Source of the DNA: JAJKJG01 sp036389455
GTDB lineage: Bacteria; Pseudomonadota; Alphaproteobacteria; Rhizobiales; Beijerinckiaceae
NCBI GenBank assembly: GCA_036389455.1
Contig: DASVPW010000133.1
Span: 1 to 16,876 of the forward strand
DNA length: 16,876 bases
Reading direction: 5' to 3'
Shown: positions 6,610-14,016 of the stretch, in pieces
Position numbering within the stretch: position 1 is the stretch's first letter
Layout of the letters: the number at the start of each line of letters is the position of its first letter
Program-made: the position numbers and the translations under genes
The notes under the pieces: generated by a model
Seen by the model: the letters and a program-made list of their open reading frames with translations, nothing else
The model's database searches: none
Told to the model about the DNA's origin: nothing

Positions 6610-8331
6610 ATGCCGAGGTCAGGCGCGCCGCGCGGGCGATCGAAGGCGGTGTCCGCCGGCACGGCCGGCCCGGGGCCGCTCGATCCGCGCAAGGTGCTGA
6701 CCTCGATCGGCGAGGTCGCCTACGACTGGGACCTTTCGAGCGACCTGATCGCCTGGGGGGCGAACGCCGCCGAGGTGCTCGGCGTCGCCGACCTGGCGCG
6801 GCTCGCCTCGGGCGGCGCCTTCGCCCTCATGATCGATCCCGGCAGCCACGAGACCCGCCACGAGTCGATCCTGCGCTCGGAGGCGAAGGACGAGGGCGCG
6901 GGCGTCCCGTACCGGGCGCGCTACCTCCTCCGGATCAGGGGGCGCCAACCCTTGCGGGTCGAGGACACCGGCCGGTGGTACGCCGGTCCGGACGGGCGGC
7001 CGGTGCGCGCCCATGGAGTGCTGCGTGTCGACCGCGCGGGCTCGGGCGACGCCGGCGGGCTCGGCCTCGGATCCCGCGACCGGGCCGACTTCCTCGCGCG
7101 CCTGCAGACCGAGGTTATCGAGGCCGGGCGCTCGCGGCGCCCGCTCACCGTCCTGGTGCTCGCCGTCGAGGAGCCCGGGCGGCTCGACGACGAGCTCGGG
7201 TTCGAGGCCGACGGGATCGCCGAGGAGGTCGCGACGCGCGTCCGCGGCGTCATGCGCGGGCGCGACGCGCTCGTCCGCTATGCCGGCAACCGCTTCGCGC
7301 TGGCGCTGCGCTCCTGCCCACCGGACCAGGCGGAGGCCGCGGCGGGGCGCCTGCGGCAGGTGGTCGAGAAGCCGGTCGCGACCGCGCGCGGCCCGCTCGC
7401 GATCGCGCTCCGCATCGGCGGGGCGACCGCCCCCGACCACGCCGTCGACGCGCCGACGCTGCTGCGCCGGGCCGAGGAGGCGCTCGCCGCGACGAAGCGC
7501 GGCGCCGGACCCATGGCCCGCTCCTTCGCGATGTTCGATCCGGCCACGGCGCGGCGCGAGGCCGGGCAGCGCTCCGGCGCGGCCCCGGTCTTCGACGTCG
7601 TCGAGGCCCTCAACGAACGGCGGATCGTCTTCGCGGCTCAAGCCGTCGTCGAGGCGAAAGGCCGCGCGGTCGCGTTCCGCGAGGCGCTGCTGCGCATCAG
7701 CACCCGCGACGGGGCGATCGTGAACGCCGCCGCGATCATGCCTGCGCTCGAGCGCAGCGGCCTCGTGCCCCTCGTCGACGCGCGCATGCTCGAGCTCGTG
7801 GCCGGCCACCTCGAGGCGCATCCGGAGGAGCGCGTCGCCATCAACGTCTCGCCCGTGACCCTCGAGAGCCCGGACTGGCTCGACACCTTCGCGGCGCACC
7901 TCGGGGCGCGCCCCGGCGTCGCCGCGCGCCTCATCGTCGAGATCACCGAGACCGCGGCGGTGCGCGACCCGGACGCGACCCGGGCCCGGCTCGACGCCAT
8001 GAAGGCGCTGGGCTGTGCGGTCGCGATCGACGACTTCGGCGCCGGGCACACCTCGTTCCGGCACCTGCGCGGCTTCCCGGTCGACCTCCTCAAGATCGAC
8101 GGCGCCTTCGTCCAGAACCTGTCGCGCTCGCCGGACGACCGCTTCTTCGTCCGCGCCCTCGTCGACCTCGCCCATCACCTCGGCATCGCGACCGTCGCCG
8201 AATGGGTCGAGGACGAGGAAACCGCACAGATGCTCGCCGGGTGGGGCGTCGACTTCCTGCAAGGGTGGCACTGCGGCAAGCCGGTGGTCGTGGAGGACGC
8301 CGGGTCCCAGGCCGCACGGGACGCGGCCTGA
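6610..8331 (+). CDS. PAS-like / degenerate GGDEF / EAL protein, probable c-di-GMP phosphodiesterase
   Basis: A 573-residue cytoplasmic signalling protein. Residues 30-140 look like a PAS sensor (GEVAYDWDLSSDLIAWG, later WYAGPDGRPVRAHGVLRVD). Residues 155-300 are GGDEF-like, but the signature is AGNRF (225-229), so no diguanylate cyclase activity is expected. Residues 325-560 form the EAL domain with its catalytic set: EALLR 358-362, N412 in NVSP, E444 in VEITET, D474-D475 in IDDFGAGHTS, K495 in LLKID, E531 in AEWVE and Q551 in QGW. It should hydrolyse c-di-GMP to pGpG. A strong SD (GGAGGGG, 6601-6607) fixes ATG 6610. It is transcribed alone, divergent from the flagellar block, so a role in motility is plausible. 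Confidence 0.88.
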   Translation: MPRSGAPRGRSKAVSAGTAGPGPLDPRKVLTSIGEVAYDWDLSSDLIAWGANAAEVLGVADLARLASGGAFALMIDPGSHETRHESILRSEAKDEGAGVPYRARYLLRIRGRQPLRVEDTGRWYAGPDGRPVRAHGVLRVDRAGSGDAGGLGLGSRDRADFLARLQTEVIEAGRSRRPLTVLVLAVEEPGRLDDELGFEADGIAEEVATRVRGVMRGRDALVRYAGNRFALALRSCPPDQAEAAAGRLRQVVEKPVATARGPLAIALRIGGATAPDHAVDAPTLLRRAEEALAATKRGAGPMARSFAMFDPATARREAGQRSGAAPVFDVVEALNERRIVFAAQAVVEAKGRAVAFREALLRISTRDGAIVNAAAIMPALERSGLVPLVDARMLELVAGHLEAHPEERVAINVSPVTLESPDWLDTFAAHLGARPGVAARLIVEITETAAVRDPDATRARLDAMKALGCAVAIDDFGAGHTSFRHLRGFPVDLLKIDGAFVQNLSRSPDDRFFVRALVDLAHHLGIATVAEWVEDEETAQMLAGWGVDFLQGWHCGKPVVVEDAGSQAARDAA

Positions 8332-8357
8332 AGCTGCCGGGGCGTGCATCGGCAGGG

Positions 8358-8474
8358 GTGCGTCCTTCGAGGCTCGCTGCGCTCGCACCTCAGGATGAGG
8401 ACAGTTGTGTTTGGGCCATCCCCTAAACCCCTCATCCTGAGGTGCGAGCCGTAGGCGAGCCTCGAAGGACGCAC
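8358..8474. repeat. Long imperfect inverted repeat, copy 1 of a dispersed family
   Basis: The left arm (8358-8400, beginning GTGCGTCCTTCGAGGCTCGC) and right arm (8430-8474, ending GCCTCGAAGGACGCAC) are near-perfect reverse complements of about 43 bp. Differences sit mainly in the middle, and the loop is about 29 bases. Each arm also contains a smaller palindrome (GCTCGCTGCGCTCGC). A relative lies at 11316-11442. This copy sits between the convergent EAL and phaR genes, where the RNA could fold and end transcription from both sides. There is no ORF or transposase. Confidence 0.85.
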
Positions 8475-8514
8475 GCTGCCGACGCAGCGTTTCGTCACCT
8501 CCGGATTGCGGCCC

Positions 8515-9114
8515 CTACTTCTTCGACAGCGCCTCGAGCCTCGCCTGCATGTCGGCCATCTGGCGCTTGAGACCCTCCAGGTCGTCGGCGCCGTCCTTGC
8601 CGGGCTCGGACGTCTCGGCGCCCTCGTCCGGCTGCGCCGTGGTCCGCCTGCCGAAGGGGGGCGTAAACATCCGCATGGCCTCGCTGAAGAAGGCCATGTT
8701 GGCCCGCACCTGCTCCTCGACGGCATGGAACGCGGCGGCGGGGCCGAAGGTCTGGGCCATCTGCTCGCGCAGCTTCTGCTGCTCGCGCGTCAGGTTCTCC
8801 ATCGAGAAGGCGAGGTAGCTCGGCACGAGCGCCTGCAGGCTGTCGCCGTAGAAGCGGATCAGCTGGCGCAGGAAGGTGACCGGCAGGAGGTTCTGCCCCT
8901 CCTTGTTCTCCTCCTCGAAGATGATCTGGGTCAGGACCGTGCGGGTGATGTCCTCCTGGGTCTTGGCGTCGTAGACGACGAAGTCCTCGCCGGCCCGGAC
9001 CATGCGCCCGAGGTCCTCGAGGGTGACGTAGGTCGAGGTGCCGGTGTGGTAGAGCCGGCGGTTGGCGTATTTCTTGATGACCGTCGGTGGCTTTTCGGCC
9101 TTGTCCGTCGCCAT
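8515..9114 (-). CDS. phaR: Polyhydroxyalkanoate synthesis repressor PhaR
   Basis: A 199-residue DNA-binding regulator. In PHB producers PhaR represses phasin and sometimes biosynthetic genes and is released by binding nascent PHB granules. The N-terminal PHB_acc_N domain is at residues 12-60: VIKKYANRRLYHTGTSTYV, TLEDLGRMV, EDFVVYDAKT. Accumulation-regulator repeats follow (LPVTFLRQLIRFYGDSLQAL, LAFSMENLTREQQKLREQM). A short coiled-coil-like tail ends at KRQMADMQARLEALSKK. ATG 9114 has AGGA upstream and the conserved start; the extension to 9195 looks untranslated. It is divergent from phaA-phaB, the usual arrangement in Hyphomicrobiales. Confidence 0.94.
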   Translation of the reverse strand: MATDKAEKPPTVIKKYANRRLYHTGTSTYVTLEDLGRMVRAGEDFVVYDAKTQEDITRTVLTQIIFEEENKEGQNLLPVTFLRQLIRFYGDSLQALVPSYLAFSMENLTREQQKLREQMAQTFGPAAAFHAVEEQVRANMAFFSEAMRMFTPPFGRRTTAQPDEGAETSEPGKDGADDLEGLKRQMADMQARLEALSKK

Positions 9115-9348
9115 GATGTCCTGTCCAGAGGCGGCTGTCCCCGCCCGCTCCCCGTCGGCGAGCTTAAGGGTTTCGGCCGCTGCCGGAAATAGCAAACCGA
9201 GAATCCGGCCTCGGCGACCTGGCGTTAGCGTGAAGAAGCCCCGCGTGCGGCCTGCTTGACTTCACCCCCTCCCTCGGCTTGATGCCGGCCATACGGATCG
9301 AGCGGCGGCCGGCGCCGCGATCGCCGATCTTTCAGGAGGAGAGCACCC
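9115..9348. promoter_or_regulatory. Divergent control region of phaR and phaA
   Basis: These 234 bases lie between divergent phaR and phaA and must hold both promoters. A TTGACT at 9256-9261 could be a plus-strand -35 box, but no good -10 follows at 17-18 bases. A TGC-N8-GCA element (9181-9194) recalls the TGC/GCA-type sites described for PhaR, which is a weak match. The phaA RBS, AGGAGGAG (9334-9341), is strong. No gene is visible here. Confidence 0.45.
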
Positions 9349-10527
9349 ATGGCGCGGCAGGATATCGTCATCGTCGGCGCGGCCCGGACCGCGGTCGGGT
9401 CGTTCAACGGGGCTTTCGCCAACACGCCGGCGCACGAGCTCGGAAAGGTTGCGATCCAGGCGGCGCTCTCCCGCGCCAAGGTCGAGCCCGGCGAGGTCGA
9501 CGAGGTCATCCTCGGCCAGGTGCTGGCCGCCGGCCAGGGCCAGAACCCGGCCCGCCAGGCCGCGATCAGCGCCGGCGTCCCGAAGGAGAAGACCGCCTGG
9601 GGCCTGAACCAGCTCTGCGGCTCGGGCCTGCGCACCGTCGCGATCGGCATGCAGCAGATCGCGAACGGCGACGCCGACGTGATCGTCGCGGGCGGCATGG
9701 AGTCGATGTCCCAGGCGCCGCACGCCGCCTACATGCGCTCCGGCACCAAGATGGGCGACTTCAAGCTCGTCGACACCATGCTGAAGGACGGCCTGATGGA
9801 CGCCTTCAACGGCTACCACATGGGCAACACCGCCGAGAACGTCGCCTCGAAGTGGCAGCTCACCCGCGAGGACCAGGACAAGTTCGCGGTCGCCTCGCAG
9901 AACAAGGCGGAAGCCGCCCAGAAGGCCGGCAAGTTCAAGGATGAGATCGCGCCCTTCACCATCCAGACCCGCAAGGGCGACGTGGTCGTCGACCAGGACG
10001 AGTACATCCGCCCCGGCACGACGCTCGACGCCGTCCAGAAGCTCAAGCCCGCCTTCTCGAAGGAGGGCACGGTGACGGCCGGCAACGCGTCCGGCATCAA
10101 CGACGGCGCCGCGGCCGTCGTGCTGATGACGGCCGAGGAAGCCGAGAAGCGCGGCCTCACGCCGCTCGCCCGCATCGCTTCCTGGGCGACCGCCGGCGTC
10201 GATCCGGCGATCATGGGCACGGGCCCGATCCCGGCCTCGCGCAAGGCCCTCGACCGCGCCGGCTGGAAGGTCCAGGACCTCGACCTCGTCGAGGCGAACG
10301 AGGCCTTCGCGGCGCAGGCGCTCGCGGTCAACAAGGACATGGGCTGGGACCCCGGCATCGTGAACGTCAACGGCGGCGCCATCGCCATCGGCCATCCGAT
10401 CGGCGCGTCCGGCGCCCGCGTCCTCATCACGCTCCTGCACGAGATGGGCCGCCGCGACGCCAGGAAGGGCCTCGCGACGCTCTGCATCGGCGGCGGCATG
10501 GGCATCGCGCTCACGGTGGAGCGGTGA
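9349..10527 (+). CDS. phaA: Acetyl-CoA acetyltransferase (beta-ketothiolase) PhaA
   Basis: A 392-residue biosynthetic thiolase condensing two acetyl-CoA to acetoacetyl-CoA, the first step of PHB synthesis. The active-site residues are C90 in NQLCGSGLR (nucleophile), H349 in IAIGHPIGASGAR, and C379 in TLCIGGGMG. VEANEAFAAQALAVN and the thiolase signature VNVNGGAIAIGHP are present. The length matches the Zoogloea/Ralstonia enzymes. ATG 9349 follows an excellent SD. phaB lies 53 bases downstream, so the two form the usual phaAB unit; no PHA synthase gene is in the window. Confidence 0.96.
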   Translation: MARQDIVIVGAARTAVGSFNGAFANTPAHELGKVAIQAALSRAKVEPGEVDEVILGQVLAAGQGQNPARQAAISAGVPKEKTAWGLNQLCGSGLRTVAIGMQQIANGDADVIVAGGMESMSQAPHAAYMRSGTKMGDFKLVDTMLKDGLMDAFNGYHMGNTAENVASKWQLTREDQDKFAVASQNKAEAAQKAGKFKDEIAPFTIQTRKGDVVVDQDEYIRPGTTLDAVQKLKPAFSKEGTVTAGNASGINDGAAAVVLMTAEEAEKRGLTPLARIASWATAGVDPAIMGTGPIPASRKALDRAGWKVQDLDLVEANEAFAAQALAVNKDMGWDPGIVNVNGGAIAIGHPIGASGARVLITLLHEMGRRDARKGLATLCIGGGMGIALTVER

Positions 10528-10531
10528 GATT

Positions 10532-10559
10532 GGCGAATGGCGAGTAGCGAATAGCGAAT
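10532..10559. repeat. Four-unit heptanucleotide tandem repeat between phaA and phaB
   Basis: GGCGAAT, GGCGAGT, AGCGAAT and AGCGAAT follow each other without gaps, a seven-base unit of the form RGCGART. The tract starts 4 bases after the phaA stop and ends 11 bases before the phaB RBS (GGGAGGGA, 10570-10577). I recall similar heptamer tracts in intergenic DNA of Bradyrhizobium and Methylobacterium. It is non-coding here, so copy-number change would alter only phaA-phaB spacing. Confidence 0.8.
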
Positions 10560-10580
10560 GACAGCAAACGGGAGGGAACA

Positions 10581-11306
10581 ATGGCACGCGTCGCACTCGT
10601 CACCGGCGGCTCGCGCGGCATCGGGGCCGCGATCTCGAGGGCGCTGAAGGACGCCGGACATAAAGTTGCCGCGAACTACGCCGGCAACGACGAGGCCGCC
10701 CAGAAATTCAAGGCCGAGACCGGCATCCCGGTCTTCAAGTGGTCGGTCGCCGACTACGACGCCTGCGCGGCCGGCATCCGCCAGGTCGAGGCGGAGCTCG
10801 GGCCGGTCGACATCCTGGTCAACAACGCCGGCATCACCCGCGACGCCATGTTCCACCGCATGACCCCGGCGCAGTGGCGCGAGGTCATCGACACCAACCT
10901 CAACGGCGTCTTCAACATGACGCATCCGGTCTGGAACGGGATGCGCGAGCGCAAGTTCGGCCGCATCATCCAGATCTCCTCGATCAACGGCCAGAAGGGC
11001 CAGGCGGGCCAGACGAACTACTCGGCTGCGAAGGCCGGCGACATCGGCTTCACCAAGGCGCTCGCCCAGGAGGGCGCGCGCGCCGGCATCACCGTCAACG
11101 TGATCGCGCCGGGCTACATCGGCACCGAGATGGTGCAGGCGATCGACCCCGAGATCCTCAAGACCAAGATCATCCCGCTGATCCCGGTCGGCCGCCTCGG
11201 CACGCCCGAGGAGATCGCCCGCGCCGTGGTGTTCCTGGCGAGCGAGGAAGGCGGCTTCATCACCGGCTCGACGCTGTCGATCAACGGCGGGCAGTACATG
11301 ATGTGA
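10581..11306 (+). CDS. phaB: NADPH-dependent acetoacetyl-CoA reductase PhaB
   Basis: A 241-residue short-chain dehydrogenase reducing acetoacetyl-CoA to (R)-3-hydroxybutyryl-CoA, the PHB monomer. The nucleotide motif VTGGSRGIG is at residues 7-15 and NNAG at 81-84. The catalytic residues are S134 in ISSING and Y147/K151 in NYSAAKAG. The GQKGQAGQTNYS segment is specific to PhaB-type reductases rather than FabG. The C-terminus GSTLSINGGQYMM is also typical. ATG 10581 follows GGGAGGGA. It is cotranscribed with phaA and followed by a dispersed palindromic repeat. Confidence 0.95.
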   Translation: MARVALVTGGSRGIGAAISRALKDAGHKVAANYAGNDEAAQKFKAETGIPVFKWSVADYDACAAGIRQVEAELGPVDILVNNAGITRDAMFHRMTPAQWREVIDTNLNGVFNMTHPVWNGMRERKFGRIIQISSINGQKGQAGQTNYSAAKAGDIGFTKALAQEGARAGITVNVIAPGYIGTEMVQAIDPEILKTKIIPLIPVGRLGTPEEIARAVVFLASEEGGFITGSTLSINGGQYMM

Positions 11307-11315
11307 GGCGAGGGC

Positions 11316-11442
11316 GTGCGTGCTTCGAGGCTCGCTCCGCTCGCACCTCAGCATGAGGAGATCGGTGTTTAGGCCGGCTCCTCACCTCCCAACCTCCTCA
11401 TCCTGAGGTGCTCGCGCGGAGCGCGAGCCTCGAAGGACGCAC
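11316..11442. repeat. Long imperfect inverted repeat, copy 2 of the dispersed family
   Basis: The left arm (11316-11359, containing TTCGAGGCTCGCTCCGCTCG) and right arm (11395-11442, containing GCGCGAGCCTCGAAGGACGC) are reverse complements over about 44 bp with a few mismatches and a loop of about 35 bases. The outer sequences match copy 1 at 8358-8474. It starts 9 bases after the phaB stop and so may act as the 3' end of the phaAB transcript. It precedes the plus-strand transporter gene by about 50 bases. Confidence 0.83.
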
Positions 11443-11491
11443 CACGCCAACACAGCTTGACAGCGCGACGGCGTAACGCGATCCGGCGCGC

Positions 11492-12391
11492 ATGTCCTCC
11501 CGCACTGCCACCCTCACCGGCCTCGGCGCCATCGCGCTGTGGTCGCTCCTCGCCCTGTTCACGGCGGCGACGGGGAAGGTGCCGCCCTTCCAGCTCGCCG
11601 CCCTCACGTTCGCGGTCGCGGGCGCGTTCGGTATCGCGACCGCTGCGGCGCGGGGACGGCTCGCAAAAGCCCGCCCGACTCCGGCCGGGCTCGCGCTCGG
11701 GCTCTATGGCCTCTTTGGCGACACGGCGCTCTATTTCGCGGCCCTGAAGTTCGCGCCGCCCGCCGAGGCGAACCTCGTGCATTACCTGTGGCCGCTCCTG
11801 ATCGTGCTGTTCTCGGGGCTTTTGCCCGGCGGGAGCCTTAAGCCGCGCCATCTCGCCGGCGCCGTGATGGGGCTCGCCGCAACCGCGCTCCTCGTCGGCG
11901 GGCGCTTCGGCGGGGAGGGCGCGAATGCCGCGCTCGGCTTCGTCTTCGCGGCGCTCGGCGCCTTCGTCTGGGCGAGCTATTCGGTCGCCTCGCGCCGCCT
12001 CGCCTCGGTCCCGACCGACACCGTCGCCGTGACCTGCCTTGCCGCGAGCGGTCTTTCGGCGCTCTGCCATCTCGCCTTCGAGGCGACGCTCTGGCCGGCG
12101 ACGGCCGGCGAGTGGCTTGCGACCCTCGGCCTGGGGTTAGGCCCGATCGGGGCGGCGTTCTTCCTGTGGGACGTCGGCATGAAGAAGGGCGATGTGCCGC
12201 TCCTCGGCGTCGCGTCCTATGCCGCGCCGGTGCTCTCGACCGTGATCCTCGTCCTCGCCGGCTACGCCGAGCCGACGCTCGGCCTCGCAGCGGCCTGCGC
12301 CCTCATCGTCGCGGGCGCGCTCATCGCGACCGTTTCGCCGGCGCGGCCTTCGCGGGCGGCATCCGGTGCGTGTAGCGGTACGCGTCAGTGA
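11492..12391 (+). CDS. DMT-superfamily (EamA) transporter, YddG-like
   Basis: A 299-residue inner-membrane protein with about ten hydrophobic segments arranged as two EamA repeats. Segments resembling the aromatic amino acid exporter YddG are LVHYLWPLLIVLFS, GAFVWASYSVASRR and WDVGMKKGDVPLLGVASYAAP followed by VLSTVIL. This suggests export of amino acids or related metabolites; the substrate is inference. The start at ATG 11492 has no clear SD but begins the first helix correctly. Its last 71 bases overlap the 3' end of the convergent GNAT gene, so the polar C-terminal tail (SPARPSRAASGACSGTRQ) is dual-coding DNA. Confidence 0.85.
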   Translation: MSSRTATLTGLGAIALWSLLALFTAATGKVPPFQLAALTFAVAGAFGIATAAARGRLAKARPTPAGLALGLYGLFGDTALYFAALKFAPPAEANLVHYLWPLLIVLFSGLLPGGSLKPRHLAGAVMGLAATALLVGGRFGGEGANAALGFVFAALGAFVWASYSVASRRLASVPTDTVAVTCLAASGLSALCHLAFEATLWPATAGEWLATLGLGLGPIGAAFFLWDVGMKKGDVPLLGVASYAAPVLSTVILVLAGYAEPTLGLAAACALIVAGALIATVSPARPSRAASGACSGTRQ

Positions 12392-13106
12392 AGCCGAGGG
12401 AGCGGTAGAGCGCGCGGGCGACCTCGTTCTCCTCGCGGACCTGGAGGTAGGCGCGGGTCGCGCCCTCGCCGCGGCCCCAGGCCATGAGCTCGGTCACGAC
12501 GGTGCGGGCAAGCCCGAGCCCGCGCAGGTCCGGCGCCACCACGACGTCGTAGAGCCCGACGTAGCCGCGCTCCGCCACCGCGAAGCCCCAGGCGACCGGC
12601 TCGTCGTCGAGGTCGAGGGTCGCGAAGGCGTGCGGCAGGCGGATGCGCGAGACGATCTCGATCAGCGCCTGGTCGTCGGCCTTGGCGCCGCCGTAGGCGC
12701 TCGCCGCGCCCCGGACCCAGCGCGGATCGACCTTGGTCTCGATCCTCAGCGCGTGCTCGGCCGCGATCTCCTCGGGCGAGAGGCCGTCGAGCTCGGCCAT
12801 CATGCCGAAGGTCGGCTCGACCTCCTCGAAGCCGCGCGCCGCGAGCCGCGCGTCGACGTCCTCGGCCTGGAGCGAGTTCAGCCGGAAGCAGGGCCGGATG
12901 CCCTGCACGTCGAACTGGCCGACGATGTGGTCGATCAGGTCGTCCTTGAGCCTCGCTCCCAGCAGGAGCGGCGTCGCGGAGTTGGCGCGCTTCGAGTAGC
13001 CCCTGGCGAAGCGCAGGATCCAGCCGCCCGCGAGCTGGAATTCGATCGACGGCCAGGCGTTGACGAGCCGCGTCTCGAGGGACTGGACGAGCGAGAACTC
13101 GGTCAT
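12321..13106 (-). CDS. GNAT-family N-acetyltransferase
   Basis: A 261-residue acetyl-CoA-dependent acetyltransferase of unknown substrate. The C-terminal half holds the GNAT fold: VGLYDVVVAPDLRGLGLART with the acetyl-CoA loop RGLGLA at 195-200, then AYLQVREENEVARALYRSLG and FTDAYRYTHRM. The N-terminal half (NAWPSIEFQLAGGWILRFA, GYSKRANS) is a second, degenerate domain seen in a subgroup of alphaproteobacterial GNATs. It starts 28 bases after the gloB stop, so the two are probably cotranscribed. Its 3' end overlaps the convergent transporter gene by 71 bases. Confidence 0.88.
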   Translation of the reverse strand: MTEFSLVQSLETRLVNAWPSIEFQLAGGWILRFARGYSKRANSATPLLLGARLKDDLIDHIVGQFDVQGIRPCFRLNSLQAEDVDARLAARGFEEVEPTFGMMAELDGLSPEEIAAEHALRIETKVDPRWVRGAASAYGGAKADDQALIEIVSRIRLPHAFATLDLDDEPVAWGFAVAERGYVGLYDVVVAPDLRGLGLARTVVTELMAWGRGEGATRAYLQVREENEVARALYRSLGFTDAYRYTHRMPPAKAAPAKRSR

Positions 13107-13134
13107 GCGGGGCGCCCGTCGATCGGCATGGCCA

Positions 13135-13902
13135 TCAGAACCGGTTCTTCCATTCGCGGAGCGCCTGGAACACCTTCGCGGGCTCGGCCCCCTCCAGGTT
13201 CACGGCGCGGGCGACCGCCGGCTCGCCGGCGCGCAGGAACGGGTTCGCGGCCTTCTCCTCGGCGAGCGTCGAGGGGACGAGGAAGCGGCCCTCGGCCTTC
13301 GCCCGCTCGGCCTCGGCCATGCGCTCCTTCAGCGCCGGGTTGTCCGGCTCGACCGCGAGCGCGAACCGGCCGTTCGCGATGACGTAGTCGTGGCCGCTGT
13401 AGACGCGCGCCTCGTCGGGGAGCGCGGCCAAGCGCGAAAGCGAGCTCCACATCTCGGCAAAGGTCGATTCCATCACCCGCCCGCAGCCGAGCGTGAACAG
13501 GGTGTCGCCGGCGAACAGCGCCCGGTCCGCCGCGAACCAGTAGGCGATGTGGTCGCGGCAGTGGCCGGGCGTCTCCCAGACGTGGGCCGAGAGCTCGCCG
13601 ACCCGCACGGTGTCGCCCTCGCGGACGTAGGCGTCTACGGCGGGGACCTCGCCGCGCGCCTTCTCGGGCGCCACCACCCGGCAGCCGAAGCGGCGCTTCA
13701 GGCCTTCGATCCCCTGGACGTGGTCGCCGTGGCGGTGGGTCACGATGATCTCGGAAAGCGTCCAGCCGGCCTCGTCGAGGGCCTTGAGGATCGGCGCCTC
13801 CTCGGGCGCGTCGACGGCGGCGCAGGCGCCCGTCGCCGGGTCGTGCACGAGCGCCCCGATGTTGTCGGCAAGGCAGCGGAAGACGCGGATCTCGGCGGGC
13901 AT
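13135..13902 (-). CDS. gloB: Hydroxyacylglutathione hydrolase (glyoxalase II)
   Basis: A 255-residue metallo-beta-lactamase-fold enzyme hydrolysing S-lactoylglutathione to lactate and glutathione in methylglyoxal detoxification. Metal ligands are visible: H56, H58, D60 and H61 in THRHGDH, H114 in TPGHCRDH, D133 in FAGDTLF and H171 in SGHDYV. The GloB C-terminal pattern (ANGRFALAVEPDNPAL, REWKNRF) is present, separating it from generic MBL proteins. The second position of the THHHxDH motif is Arg, which is not a metal ligand. ATG 13902 has AGGAG upstream. It is divergent from the methyltransferase-like gene. Confidence 0.93.
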   Translation of the reverse strand: MPAEIRVFRCLADNIGALVHDPATGACAAVDAPEEAPILKALDEAGWTLSEIIVTHRHGDHVQGIEGLKRRFGCRVVAPEKARGEVPAVDAYVREGDTVRVGELSAHVWETPGHCRDHIAYWFAADRALFAGDTLFTLGCGRVMESTFAEMWSSLSRLAALPDEARVYSGHDYVIANGRFALAVEPDNPALKERMAEAERAKAEGRFLVPSTLAEEKAANPFLRAGEPAVARAVNLEGAEPAKVFQALREWKNRF

Positions 13903-14016
13903 CGGGAACTCCTGTGGACGAGCGCTCTGCTAGCACGCCACGGCGGCGCCCGGAACCGCGACCTGCCCCTTGCCTAGCACAGGCGCCGAACCCCATTGTG
14001 CCGCCGGGGACTTGCC
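13903..14016. promoter_or_regulatory. Divergent control region of gloB and the methyltransferase-like gene
   Basis: These 114 bases separate divergent starts and should carry both promoters. The heptamer CTAGCAC occurs twice in the same orientation (13930-13936 and 13974-13980), the first inside the 8-bp palindrome TGCTAGCA. No convincing -35/-10 pair was found. The methyltransferase-like gene has GGGGA as SD (14007-14011); gloB has AGGAG. Confidence 0.35.

Noticed and set aside
6619..8388. A 589-codon minus-strand ORF opposite the EAL gene
   Set aside because: The plus-strand protein has full EAL motifs and a strong RBS; the antisense translation is low-complexity with no recognisable family.
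4296..8426. A 1376-codon plus-strand ORF across the fliK and EAL region
   Set aside because: It is antisense to fliK and out of frame with the EAL gene. The translation is Arg/Ala/Gly/Pro-rich without any domain, as expected of stop-poor shadows in very GC-rich DNA.
9262..11354. Long minus-strand ORFs opposite phaA and phaB
   Set aside because: PhaA and PhaB are unmistakable on the plus strand. Parts such as HSLFATRHSPIS are only translations of the heptamer repeat.
8358..11442. Composite transposon formed by the two long palindromes
   Set aside because: There is no transposase, and no target-site duplication was seen; the enclosed genes are the normal pha locus, so independent dispersed repeats are the simpler reading.
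12366..13977. Plus-strand ORFs opposite the GNAT and gloB genes
   Set aside because: They are shadows: the minus-strand proteins have catalytic motifs, and the plus-strand translations resemble no family.
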